Positions 12,483 through 19,151 of a stretch of DNA of 33,147 nt are shown one piece after another; position 1 is the stretch's first letter, and each line of letters opens with the position of its first letter. The stretch covers positions 1 to 33,147 of the IMG/VR virus record IMGVR_UViG_3300009109_000019. The stretch is one strand, 5' to 3'. Source of the DNA: a virus. A program made the position numbers and the translations under genes. Below the pieces are notes generated by a model. The model had not been told where the DNA came from, searched no databases, and saw only the letters and a program-made list of their open reading frames with translations.

Positions 12483-14722
12483 CCCGCGTGCTGCTCACGT
12501 CGAAGCAGGCGCGGAGCAATCATCGCCACGAGTTCCGTCCAACTGGTGACGCCCGCCTCCGTGGCGGTGAGCATCGCCTCGGTCAAGCCCTGGAGGCAGC
12601 CCTCGCCGAGTTCCCGGTCGACGTGCTGGAGGACGGCCTGCGGGGCCGCCTGTCACCCGTGCAGGTCGCCGAGGAGTCCCTCGCCCGCATCGACCCGGAG
12701 CCGCTACAGCGAGCCATGTACGACATCTGGGCAGCCGAGGCTGCCGATGCTGCGGCCCGCATCACTGTCGAGATCAACCGGGAACTCATCCGCCGAGGCT
12801 CCGTCGTGCGGGTCCGCACGAACATCGTCAAAGCGAAGAACGTCAACCTGAAGTGGGATGTGGACCTGCCGTCGTTCGACCGGGCACCCGCCGCGTCTGC
12901 TGGAATCGCCACTGCCCGCACCCAGTCTGGGCTGACCCTGGCGAACCTGGGCCGCCAGCAGGCCGCCATGATCGGCACGCAGGTCGAGGCAGGGTTCACG
13001 ACCGTCCAGCAGTTCGCAGCCGTGCAGCCGTTCACAGCCGGTCGGGTGGTCACTGGCCGCACCACCGGGCAGACCGCCCGCGCCGTGTTCGACATCCTGT
13101 CCGACACGACCCCGGCGCAGATGGTGCTCACTCCGGCTGACGCTGCCGCCTACCGAGGCTCGTTCACGAACGGGCTGTTTCCACGTTGGGCGACGGCCGT
13201 CAACCGGCACGCCGACACGGTGGCCGGGCAGTTGGCTGACCGAGGCGTCACCGGTGCCCGTGCCCGAGGCATCCTCGACCGCAGGACCCGAGCATACGGC
13301 GACCGGCTCCGCCGATCCCGGGCGAGGATGATCGCCCGCACCGAAACGAACATCATCCAGAACTTGGCGCAGCAGGACATGATGAATCAGGCTCAAGCGT
13401 CCGGCTTGGTCGGTCCGGCTGCTCAGAAGGAGTGGGTGACTGGCCCGTTCGACGTGTGTGATCTCTGTCAAGCCCTCGGCGGGCAACGTGTCCCCATCCA
13501 GGGTGCGTTCTCAACAGGCCACCAGCGGCCACCACGGCATCCGAACTGCCGGTGCATCATCCGCATGGTCCCGAACCTGTCGGGCGCTCCGCAACGGTTC
13601 GGCCTGGGCGTGCCCGGTGATCCGTTCCGCTACGTGTTCGCTGACGGATGGCAGGCTGGGGTGACGCCGGTCGCTGGGTTCCCGGCGGCTGCCGCCCCAG
13701 TGGTGGTGCCTCCGGCAGCGCCGCCCGTCGCCCCGCCGCCGCGACCGGTGCCAGCGCCGGGGCCGCCACCAGTTCCAGCAGTGTCGCCGACAACGGCAGC
13801 GCGCCATGTCGATGATCCGCTGGCCGCCATCGACGACATGGCCGCCCGCACTCCCGACGGTTTGCCCGGCCCATCCGAACTGCCGGTGCATCATTCGCAT
13901 GGTCCTGTCGGCCGCCTCGGCCTGCGCGACGAGGTGATTGACACGGGTGATCGCATCATCCGACATGATCGGCACCTGCGAACCTTGAGGGAGGTGCAAG
14001 GCTTCGACGACCTGCCGGATGTGGTGCCCAACGCCGTGCTGGACGACCTCATCGACCAGGGCGGCACCGAGATCATGCGTGGCGAAGCGGCCGAGGAGTT
14101 CATGGACGCCCTGAAGGGCGGCGACTTCTACCCTGGCCAGGGCATCTACGGCCACGGCCAATACTTCGACTCGCTCCCCAGGTCATCCGCAGGTGACTTG
14201 GGGAACCGCCTCGCCCTCGTCAATCAGTACGTCGGTCGGCGTGGCGTGGCCACTCGGGCCGTGCTGAAGCCCGATGCCCGCACGCTGACTGGCGCTGAGG
14301 CACAGGAGGCAGCGAGGGTGCTGGGTGACGGTGCGCGCGCTGCTGCTGGCACATTGCGGGCTGACCCGACGACACCGCTGGACTTCTTTGTGGCCGCAGC
14401 ATCTGGCCACCCCGACCATCTCCGCCGCCATCTCATGGACGCCATCCGTCGCGCGATCGACACCGACGACCTCACCATCCTGGACGAGTTGGCGGCCATG
14501 ACCGGAGACCCCGGCTACGCCGCCGCCACACTCGGCTACGACGCGATCGTCGGCGCAGACTTCGGAGGGTCTTACATGGTCGTACTCAACCGGCAAGCCG
14601 TGGCGTTTGCTGATGATGTCATTACGGCCGACATGATCGAAGGCTTCATCGCAGAGGCCACGGCTGGCCGTGCTACGAACCTGAACGAAGCCCGCGCGGC
14701 AGTTGCCGCTGCCGCCGGGTGA
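12479..14722 (+). CDS. MuF-type head morphogenesis protein with a C-terminal ADP-ribosyltransferase-like toxin domain
   Basis: 747 residues from GTG 12479 (GTGA overlap). Residues about 1-375 are a MuF/minor head protein: ARTET (286-290), CDLC (C327, C330) and HPNCRC (H354, C357, C359), the zinc-like closing motif of the family. Residues about 407-438 are a Pro/Ala linker. Residues about 520-747 resemble ADP-ribosyltransferase-type toxins: IMRG with R534, GQGIYGHGQYF (553-563), then LGYDAI and YMVVLNRQA (699 on). MuF polymorphic toxins, packed in virions and delivered with DNA, are known. The ExE catalytic glutamates are not obvious here, so activity is uncertain. It is more than twice the usual MuF length. 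Confidence 0.75.
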   Translation: MTRVLLTSKQARSNHRHEFRPTGDARLRGGEHRLGQALEAALAEFPVDVLEDGLRGRLSPVQVAEESLARIDPEPLQRAMYDIWAAEAADAAARITVEINRELIRRGSVVRVRTNIVKAKNVNLKWDVDLPSFDRAPAASAGIATARTQSGLTLANLGRQQAAMIGTQVEAGFTTVQQFAAVQPFTAGRVVTGRTTGQTARAVFDILSDTTPAQMVLTPADAAAYRGSFTNGLFPRWATAVNRHADTVAGQLADRGVTGARARGILDRRTRAYGDRLRRSRARMIARTETNIIQNLAQQDMMNQAQASGLVGPAAQKEWVTGPFDVCDLCQALGGQRVPIQGAFSTGHQRPPRHPNCRCIIRMVPNLSGAPQRFGLGVPGDPFRYVFADGWQAGVTPVAGFPAAAAPVVVPPAAPPVAPPPRPVPAPGPPPVPAVSPTTAARHVDDPLAAIDDMAARTPDGLPGPSELPVHHSHGPVGRLGLRDEVIDTGDRIIRHDRHLRTLREVQGFDDLPDVVPNAVLDDLIDQGGTEIMRGEAAEEFMDALKGGDFYPGQGIYGHGQYFDSLPRSSAGDLGNRLALVNQYVGRRGVATRAVLKPDARTLTGAEAQEAARVLGDGARAAAGTLRADPTTPLDFFVAAASGHPDHLRRHLMDAIRRAIDTDDLTILDELAAMTGDPGYAAATLGYDAIVGADFGGSYMVVLNRQAVAFADDVITADMIEGFIAEATAGRATNLNEARAAVAAAAG
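13538..13905 (+). repeat. 34-bp direct repeat, out of frame, flanking the linker of the MuF fusion
   Basis: Bases 13538-13571 and 13872-13905 match at 33 of 34 positions, and weaker similarity continues for about 30 more bases with small gaps. The first copy encodes HPNCRCIIRMV of the MuF core. The second is 334 bases on, hence shifted one frame, and reads PSELPVHHSHGP. This is DNA-level duplication, not a protein repeat, and marks the join between head and toxin-like parts. Confidence 0.8.
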
Positions 14723-14894
14723 CGGCCCGCAGCGACGCCGCCACGGCCCGGCGCTGCCGACCAGTCAGGCTGTCCAGGCCGTGAGTCTCGGCCTGCTGGG
14801 CGAGCGCCATCCTGTCGTCTACTGGCCAGTCGCTCAACGGCGGGGCGCTTACGGCTCGGGCCAAGCGGCGGGACTCGTCGGGTGTCAGTGTCAT
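14673..14894 (-). CDS. Small hypothetical protein, tail-to-tail with the MuF fusion
   Basis: 73 residues from ATG 14894, preceded by CTGGAGGCCTG. It is mostly helical and charged: LTPDESRRLARAVSA, DWPVDDRMALAQQAETHGLD and TGRQRRAVAASLRAVTRRQRQ. Its 3' end overlaps the end of the MuF-toxin gene by 50 bases on the other strand. It is the last gene of the minus island starting at 15769. The position invites the idea of an immunity protein, but nothing in the sequence shows this. Confidence 0.5.
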   Translation of the reverse strand: MTLTPDESRRLARAVSAPPLSDWPVDDRMALAQQAETHGLDSLTGRQRRAVAASLRAVTRRQRQLPRGLRSGS

Positions 14895-14912
14895 CAGGCC
14901 TCCAGGGTAGCA

Positions 14913-14945
14913 GGCGGCCCCGGCCTGGAGTAGACCGGGGCCGCC
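14913..14945. terminator. Hairpin between two genes of the 14.7-15.8 kb island
   Basis: A perfect 11-bp inverted repeat (14913-14923 with 14935-14945, loop 11), GC-only, with no T-tract. On the minus strand it lies between the 52-residue gene and the last gene; on the plus strand it lies just past the MuF fusion, where a terminator would be useful. Confidence 0.5.
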
Positions 14946-14968
14946 GCAGCCACCACGCTGCGAGTAGG

Positions 14969-15127
14969 TCAGGCGAGTTTGGCATGCAGGCCGTTGCACA
15001 GTGCCGCAGCCTGCCAGACGTTGAGGGTCATCTGCACGGTGCCGATCGTGACCACGAATTTGGACGGGGAAAGGCGTTCCACCTTCACGTCGCGGGATGG
15101 GCAGTCGGGTTCGACGGTGATGTTCAT
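14969..15127 (-). CDS. 52-residue hypothetical protein
   Basis: ATG 15127 is preceded by CAACCACCAACCAGCAAGGAGCACAGCA. The product is beta-rich at first (DVKVERLSPSKFVVTIGTVQ) and ends with a helix LNVWQAAALCNGLHAKL. Its first residues MNIT and the leader are nearly identical to those of the gene starting at 15609, so the two 5' ends probably arose by copying. Function unknown. The gap 15128-15264 contains only a GC-rich set of nested inverted repeats (CCCCTG 15166 with CAGGGG 15206). Confidence 0.6.
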   Translation of the reverse strand: MNITVEPDCPSRDVKVERLSPSKFVVTIGTVQMTLNVWQAAALCNGLHAKLA

Positions 15128-15264
15128 TGCTGTGCTCCTTGCTGGTTGGTGGTTGCTTGCTTCGTCCCCTGCCCCGTCTTGCTCGGGGTGCCCGGCGGTC
15201 CGGGTCAGGGGTGGGGCCTAGCCGAGTTCGGTGACTTCGACCCGGTGAACGATGTCGAGCCGCG

Positions 15265-15609
15265 TCAGTGGGCGGTCGGGGTGCGGTCGGCGATGAGGAA
15301 CTTGGTGTTGGTGCCGCACGAGTGGCACCAGCCCTTTTCTTCGTGTCCGGGCTTCGGAGACTGGATCTCCCGCAGGAAGGCCGTCCCCATCGGGGTGGCC
15401 GCCCGGCGGTTGAAGTAGGCCGTGGCCAGGTCGACATCCTCGGGTGCCGAGACCCACAACTCGAAGGGCTGGCCGCCGAACTGCGCCCACCAGGCTCGGG
15501 TGGCTTCGCTCATGTCGGGCTGTCCGATGATGGCGACGACTGTGAGGTCACGCCGGTCGGGCCGGTGGATGGTGTCGCCGGGCTGGAGTTCAGTGGCGGT
15601 GATGTTCAT
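15265..15609 (-). CDS. Hypothetical protein with a C-terminal CxxC
   Basis: 114 residues from ATG 15609, which follows ACCAACCACCAACCAAGGAGAACCCAGCA. The first half (ELQPGDTIHRPDRRDLTVVA) looks like a small beta-barrel module of the kind that starts with L-x-P-G-D-x-[IV]. Later come WWAQFGGQPFELWV and a CHSCG pair near the end. No family is recognised. It shares the MNIT start with the downstream gene. The intercistronic distance to the leaderless peptide gene is 28 bases. Confidence 0.6.
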   Translation of the reverse strand: MNITATELQPGDTIHRPDRRDLTVVAIIGQPDMSEATRAWWAQFGGQPFELWVSAPEDVDLATAYFNRRAATPMGTAFLREIQSPKPGHEEKGWCHSCGTNTKFLIADRTPTAH

Positions 15610-15637
15610 TGCTGGGTTCTCCTTGGTTGGTGGTTGG

Positions 15638-15769
15638 TTAGAAGATCAGGGTCGCCGTGTTGGTGGCGATGGCGGGGCAGGCGGCCAGCAGGCGGGCGAT
15701 GGTGGCGAAGATGCTGGTGCCGAGGAGCCGGGCTGCGGTGCTGGTGGCGGTGTTGGTGGTTGCTTCCAT
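15638..15769 (-). CDS. 43-residue leaderless peptide, possibly membrane-associated
   Basis: ATG 15769 lies 6 bases after a CATTAT -10 box, so the transcript should start on the codon itself; there is no ribosome site. The peptide starts MEATTNTATSTAARLL, has a moderately hydrophobic middle (GTSIFATIARLLAACPAIA) and ends TLIF. The opening MEATT is shared with the leaderless gene at 3295 because the CAACCACCAA element lies in the first codons. It ends TAACCAACC, running straight into the next leader. It could also serve as a translated leader that tunes the operon. Confidence 0.55.
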   Translation of the reverse strand: MEATTNTATSTAARLLGTSIFATIARLLAACPAIATNTATLIF

Positions 15770-15805
15770 GAGTTCATAATGCCATACCCCGGGTTAGGTT
15801 GTCAA
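15770..15805 (-). promoter_or_regulatory. Sigma70-like promoter giving a leaderless mRNA
   Basis: Minus strand: -35 TTGACA (15800-15805), 18-base spacer, -10 CATTAT (15776-15781), then 6 bases to ATG 15769. It drives the four-gene minus island 15769-14673. Confidence 0.7.
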
Positions 15806-15865
15806 GACCTTTTTCCCCGATCCGCTCAGAAAATCCAACGGCCATCCCGGCCTGTCTCCGGCGGC

Positions 15866-15871
15866 TAACGT
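15866..15871 (+). promoter_or_regulatory. -10 box (TAACGT) for the protease gene
   Basis: TAACGT then exactly 6 bases (GACGGC) to ATG 15878. No ribosome site precedes the ATG, so this fits a leaderless start. No clear -35 was seen. It would restart structural transcription after the minus island. Confidence 0.5.
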
Positions 15872-15877
15872 GACGGC

Positions 15878-16777
15878 ATGGTTATCTTCGACACGAGAGC
15901 AGAAGCCGCCGCCCACGCTGAAACGATCGGATGCTCGGGTGCTCACCAGATGGAGGGCGGTTGGATGCCGTGCGCAACCCATGCCGCCTACCAGCGGACA
16001 GGCAACCAGCCATACGGCAAGCAGGCCACCCGAACCGATGATGGTGAGGTGCCGATGCAGACTGTGACGAAACGCATCGAATATCAGGACGGCCAGTGGT
16101 GTGTCGTCGGGGAAACCACCGGCCGCCAGTTCGGCTGCTACTCAACCGAAGCCCAAGCCCAGGCCCGACTCGCCCAGGTTGAGGCCCTGTCGAAACGCTT
16201 GATCGACACAGCCGACGACCCGACCCTCGTCGCCCTGCACGACGGCTGCCACAAGACGACCGTCACCCACGAGGTCGCCATCGTTCACGAAGTCATCGAA
16301 GAAGTGCTGGAGGCCCGAGGGTGGGCACGCCCGTACACGACACCGCCGGTCGCCAAGCAGGCCGAGGTCGAACGCCTCGTGCCGGTCATCAAAGCCGAGG
16401 ACCGCTACACGCTCGGTCCCGTCTACGTGCCCGGCTCCGTCGACTCAGACGGCGAAACGATCGCCGCCGATGACTTGCAGAAGGCACTGTGGGAATGGGT
16501 CCGCAAAGGTGACCGCACGATCTACCTCCAGCACTCGGAGGAGCCTGCCGGTGAGATGGTTGAGATCTTGACGTGGCCGTTCCCGATCGACACGACCCTC
16601 GATGTGCCCGGCCAGGAGCCTCGCCCGCACTCGTTCCCATCGGACACACCGTTCATGGGAGTCGTGTGGCAGGACTGGGCGTGGGATGCCGTGAAGAACG
16701 GTGACCTGCGCGGCTACTCAATCGGTGGTCGAGCGAACCGGGTCACCCTCGACGTGGCCGAACCAGTCGCCGCCTAG
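15878..16777 (+). CDS. XkdF-type prohead serine protease
   Basis: 299 residues. Residues about 1-45 hold a Cys/His motif (GCSGAHQMEGG, then WMPCATHAA) that is often fused to this family. Residues about 165-290 are the XkdF/S78_2 protease: YTLGPVYVPGSVDSDGE, IYLQHSEE (H219), EILTWPF, PFMGVVWQDWAWDAVKNGDLRGYS (S281, in two parts) and IGGRA. It should cleave scaffold and capsid parts during prohead maturation. The gene ends TAG, sharing CTAG with the stop of the convergent winged-helix gene. In many relatives the scaffold part follows directly; here 1.7 kb of other genes intervene. Confidence 0.8.
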   Translation: MVIFDTRAEAAAHAETIGCSGAHQMEGGWMPCATHAAYQRTGNQPYGKQATRTDDGEVPMQTVTKRIEYQDGQWCVVGETTGRQFGCYSTEAQAQARLAQVEALSKRLIDTADDPTLVALHDGCHKTTVTHEVAIVHEVIEEVLEARGWARPYTTPPVAKQAEVERLVPVIKAEDRYTLGPVYVPGSVDSDGETIAADDLQKALWEWVRKGDRTIYLQHSEEPAGEMVEILTWPFPIDTTLDVPGQEPRPHSFPSDTPFMGVVWQDWAWDAVKNGDLRGYSIGGRANRVTLDVAEPVAA

Positions 16778-17337
16778 TCTCGTTCGGCTTCTACCCGTAC
16801 CCGGTCACGAACTTCGAGCATGGCCCCGGGTTGACCTTCGGCGATGATGCGGAGCAGGTCATCGACGAGTGCCCGGTGCCGCTGCTTCCATGACACGCGG
16901 CGCTCGTTCGGTGGCAGCAGCGCCGCCGGGTTCATGTCCTTCGCTGTCTGCCCGGACACGTAGGCGTGCTGCCGGTTCCGCACCTGACTCGTCTTGACGA
17001 CATGCCCGGCGAGTTCCAGGTGCCGGATCGCCGCTGACACGGACTGGTGTTTGCCGTTCAGCCGGTCCTCCGCTTCGGCTGATGTGAGGCCGGTCATCCC
17101 GGCGGTGCGGATCGCACCCAGGACCCGGCCCTGCATCGTCTTGGTGGCGGGTGCCTCAGACCACGCCTTCGACGTGTCCGAGTCTTGAACGTGGCCGATG
17201 CCGCCGCCGTAGACAGTGGCCGGGTCAGCCAGCACTTCCATCAACGGTTGCGGGTGGGCACGTTGGACGATGCCGCAGATGCTGCACTCGTCCCAGCCGG
17301 TTACTCCGGCAGGTTCCCATTCGTGGTCGTGGTTCAT
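16774..17337 (-). CDS. Zinc-finger/winged-helix DNA-binding protein
   Basis: 187 residues from ATG 17337 after GGGAAGGAGACCCCG, so it is SD-led, unlike its neighbours. Residues 3-29 resemble a small zinc ribbon (HDHEW, then C18-x2-C21 and H29). Residues about 70-130 are a winged helix: GRVLGAIRTAGMTGLTSAEAEDRL, KHQSVSAAIRHLELAGHVVK and the wing RNRQHAYV. The C-terminus is a charged helix. It may control an island or the divergent SNase-like gene. A TAGGCT -10 is at 17362-17367. Its stop overlaps that of the protease. Confidence 0.7.
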   Translation of the reverse strand: MNHDHEWEPAGVTGWDECSICGIVQRAHPQPLMEVLADPATVYGGGIGHVQDSDTSKAWSEAPATKTMQGRVLGAIRTAGMTGLTSAEAEDRLNGKHQSVSAAIRHLELAGHVVKTSQVRNRQHAYVSGQTAKDMNPAALLPPNERRVSWKQRHRALVDDLLRIIAEGQPGAMLEVRDRVRVEAERD

Positions 17338-17398
17338 CGGGGTCTCCTTCCCGTCACCCTCAGCCTAGCCGCGGCTGACGGCCGGATGGGGGATTCCA

Positions 17399-17418
17399 GG
17401 CGGGGCAGCCGCCCCGCC
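17399..17418. repeat. Hairpin in the divergent control region 17338-17439
   Basis: A perfect 8-bp GC stem (17399-17406 with 17411-17418) and a 4-base loop. It lies 9 bases upstream of the TAGTCT box of the SNase-like gene and upstream of the opposing TAGGCT box. In that position it could act as an operator or as insulation between the two divergent promoters. Confidence 0.5.
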
Positions 17419-17427
17419 GACGCGGGC

Positions 17428-17433
17428 TAGTCT
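17428..17433 (+). promoter_or_regulatory. -10 box (TAGTCT) for the SNase-like gene
   Basis: TAGTCT then exactly 6 bases (GACGAC) to ATG 17440, nearly identical to the TAACGT-GACGGC-ATG arrangement at 15866. No ribosome site is present, which supports a leaderless transcript. Confidence 0.5.
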
Positions 17434-17439
17434 GACGAC

Positions 17440-17805
17440 ATGCTTCACGCCGACGCCCTCCGCATCCACCCGGTCGTTGTTCAACACTCACCCGCCGCCA
17501 ACGAACACACTGTCGCCATCGACCTCGGATTCGGTATCACCATGAAGGCGCGCCTGCTGCTCCCCATCGACGTGCCGTCACTGCACGCTGACGACGACCT
17601 GGAGCAAGCCGCCGGACGTGCCGCCCATCGGTTCTGCCTCGACTGGCTCGCTGAGGACCCGGACCATCTCCTCATCCAGATCACCGGCGAGGGTGACCGG
17701 TGCATCACCGGCGACCTGTTCAACCAGATCGGCGAGTCACTCACCGTGGACCTGCTGAACGTCGGCCATGCCGAGCCGGTGCGAAGCCTCGTCTGTGATG
17801 GCTGA
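17440..17805 (+). CDS. Degenerate staphylococcal-nuclease-like protein
   Basis: 121 residues. The order of features follows the SNase (thermonuclease) fold: VAIDLGFGITMKARLLLPID (26-44, compare the family's DLGFG...RVRLxGID-x-PE), AAGRAAHRFCLDWL (57-70), LLIQITGEGDRC (77-88), GDLF, and ESLTVDLLNVGHAEPV (99-114). Key catalytic positions are lost or unclear: the VxDGDT aspartate region, the E after ID-x-P (serine here) and the R of DxYGR. It is therefore probably inactive, or works by binding. It sits between protease and scaffold, and overlaps the next gene by 8 bases. Confidence 0.55.
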   Translation: MLHADALRIHPVVVQHSPAANEHTVAIDLGFGITMKARLLLPIDVPSLHADDDLEQAAGRAAHRFCLDWLAEDPDHLLIQITGEGDRCITGDLFNQIGESLTVDLLNVGHAEPVRSLVCDG

Positions 17806-18034
17806 ACTCGTCACCGCTGCCGGTGCTGTCGTCACCGCGATCGTCGCTGGACTGTTCAGCGTCCTTGTGCAGCGAACTCGCCGGGAGAACAACACGGCGC
17901 ACGACGCCAACATGCGGGTCCTGTCGAGCATCGACACACGCACGGAACGCATGGACGAGAAGTTGGATGAGCACGGTGAGTGGATCGCCGGGCACTCGGC
18001 TTGGCACAAGGGTCGCGGTGATGACCCGGCCTGA
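17798..18034 (+). CDS. Small membrane protein with cytoplasmic tail, holin- or DUF2746-like
   Basis: 78 residues from ATG 17798; the upstream frame lies inside the previous gene. One membrane span (AELVTAAGAVVTAIVAGLFSVLVQ in two parts, about residues 2-24) is followed by RTRREN and a charged helix MRVLSSIDTRTERMDEKLDEH. This layout resembles actinophage DUF2746-type membrane proteins found near lysis genes. An antiholin or second lysis factor is possible. It lies far from the main lysis block, within the capsid genes, and ends at a strong hairpin. Confidence 0.6.
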   Translation: MAELVTAAGAVVTAIVAGLFSVLVQRTRRENNTAHDANMRVLSSIDTRTERMDEKLDEHGEWIAGHSAWHKGRGDDPA

Positions 18035-18043
18035 AAACGCGGA

Positions 18044-18082
18044 GCGGCCCCGGCTCCGGTAGGGGATCGGAGCCGGGGCCGC
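18044..18082. terminator. Bidirectional terminator-like hairpin
   Basis: A perfect 15-bp inverted repeat (18044-18058 with 18068-18082, loop 9) between convergent genes ending at 18034 and 18095. It is preceded by TGAAAACGCGGA, nearly the same as before the hairpin at 614. There is no T-tract. Confidence 0.65.
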
Positions 18083-18094
18083 GAGGTCGGTGGG

Positions 18095-18367
18095 CTACGG
18101 CATCTTGGCGAGCGGCAGGTTGTCGATGATGCTGCGATCCCGGATGAACACCGGGCGCTCGGGCACGAAGCCGATCTTCATTTGGTGGGCGAGCGTGTCG
18201 GCCGCCTGCCTCCAGGTGGTGGTGGACACGCAGAGGATCTGCGTCGGCACGATGGCCGTGTCGTCGTAGGCGTTCCAGCATCCGGTGACGCTGTTCTGCT
18301 TGATGGTGTAGGTGGCTTCGGACATGGTGACCTCCTCAGGTCGGTGGTGGTTGGTGTTCATCTCCAT
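18095..18367 (-). CDS. Hypothetical protein from a leaderless mRNA, two possible starts
   Basis: 90 residues from ATG 18367, 6 bases after a perfect TATGCT box. An internal in-frame ATG (MSEATYTIKQ) has GAGGAGGTCACC just before it and would give a 76-residue form. The 14-residue extension MEMNTNHHRPEEVT includes the ACCAACCACCAC element in frame. The core (YTIKQNSVTGCWNAYDDTAI, then RQAADTLAHQMKIGFVPERP) is of unknown family. It is a single-gene minus island between the SNase-like pair and the scaffold. Confidence 0.65.
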   Translation of the reverse strand: MEMNTNHHRPEEVTMSEATYTIKQNSVTGCWNAYDDTAIVPTQILCVSTTTWRQAADTLAHQMKIGFVPERPVFIRDRSIIDNLPLAKMP

Positions 18368-18401
18368 GACCTAAGCATACACCTATCTAGGGCTATGTCA
18401 A
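18368..18401 (-). promoter_or_regulatory. Strong sigma70-like promoter giving a leaderless mRNA
   Basis: Minus strand: -35 TTGACA (18396-18401, perfect), 16-base spacer, -10 TATGCT (18374-18379), then 6 bases to ATG 18367. TGACATAGCC and TAGGTCATGGA are shared with the 3296-3330 promoter. Confidence 0.8.
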
Positions 18402-18478
18402 GCCTAATCTTGAACCGTCACCATCAACGTCGATGCACCCTCTAACCTGACCGGCGACCCCGACGACAAGGGACCAGC

Positions 18479-19150
18479 ATGACCGTCCAACTCACCGACC
18501 TGGATCTCGACGAGATCTCCGGCGTCGACCATCCCGCGAACCTGCACGAAGGCTGGCTCGTCATGAAGGCCGACACCGAGGCCGGGCCGCTGGACGCTGC
18601 GCTGACCCAAGTCGCCGAGGCCGCCAACCTGACCACAACCAAGGAGCAGACCGTGGATCTCCACGACGCCCCCGAGGTCGAGACCATCGACAAGGCCGCC
18701 GAGCCTGTCATCGACGACGAGTTCCGCAAGGAGGTCAGCGATCTGCGTAAGGCCCTGGCCGATGCGCGGGCCGAAGCCGCTGCCGTCAAGGACGAGCGGG
18801 CCGTCGAGAAGGCCACGGCTCGCGCCCACGACTGGGCGATCGTGCCCGGCGTGACCCCGGCCGAGTTCGGCCCTGTCCTGAAGGCTCTCACCGACCTCGC
18901 CCCCGACCAGGTGCAGATCATCGAGGACATCCTCGACGCCTGCACGACCGCGCTCAACGAGGCCGGAGTCCTGAAGGAACTCGGCACCGACGCCACCCCG
19001 GACGACGAGTCCGCATGGGACCGGCTCAACACCCTCGCCCGCTCCCTCGTGGACGCTGGCCGGGCAACCACCGTCGAGGACGGCGTGGCGAAGGCCGCCG
19101 CCGAGAACCCCGACCTGTACCGCGACTACCTGAACGAGATCGGAGCCTGA
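18479..19150 (+). CDS. Capsid scaffolding protein
   Basis: 223 residues from ATG 18479, after AAGGGACCAGC. The N-terminus LDLDEISGVDHPANLHEGWL matches the segment E-[IV]-S-x-V-D-x-P-A-N that usually ends the protease domain or begins the fused scaffold. The middle is an acidic coiled coil (EFRKEVSDLRKALADARAEA, then AAVKDERAVEKA), and the C-terminus is helical and ends YLNEIGA. These are typical of scaffolds removed on maturation. Its separation from the XkdF gene by 16.8-18.4 kb suggests that accessory genes were inserted there. A possible -10 (TAACCT) lies at 18443-18448. Confidence 0.7.
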   Translation: MTVQLTDLDLDEISGVDHPANLHEGWLVMKADTEAGPLDAALTQVAEAANLTTTKEQTVDLHDAPEVETIDKAAEPVIDDEFRKEVSDLRKALADARAEAAAVKDERAVEKATARAHDWAIVPGVTPAEFGPVLKALTDLAPDQVQIIEDILDACTTALNEAGVLKELGTDATPDDESAWDRLNTLARSLVDAGRATTVEDGVAKAAAENPDLYRDYLNEIGA

Positions 19151-19151
19151 C

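Noticed and set aside
14673-15437. A 254-codon minus frame over the 14.7-15.4 kb island
   Set aside because: The first two thirds are Pro/Arg-rich and cover three better-supported small genes; only the last 73 codons from ATG 14894 were kept.
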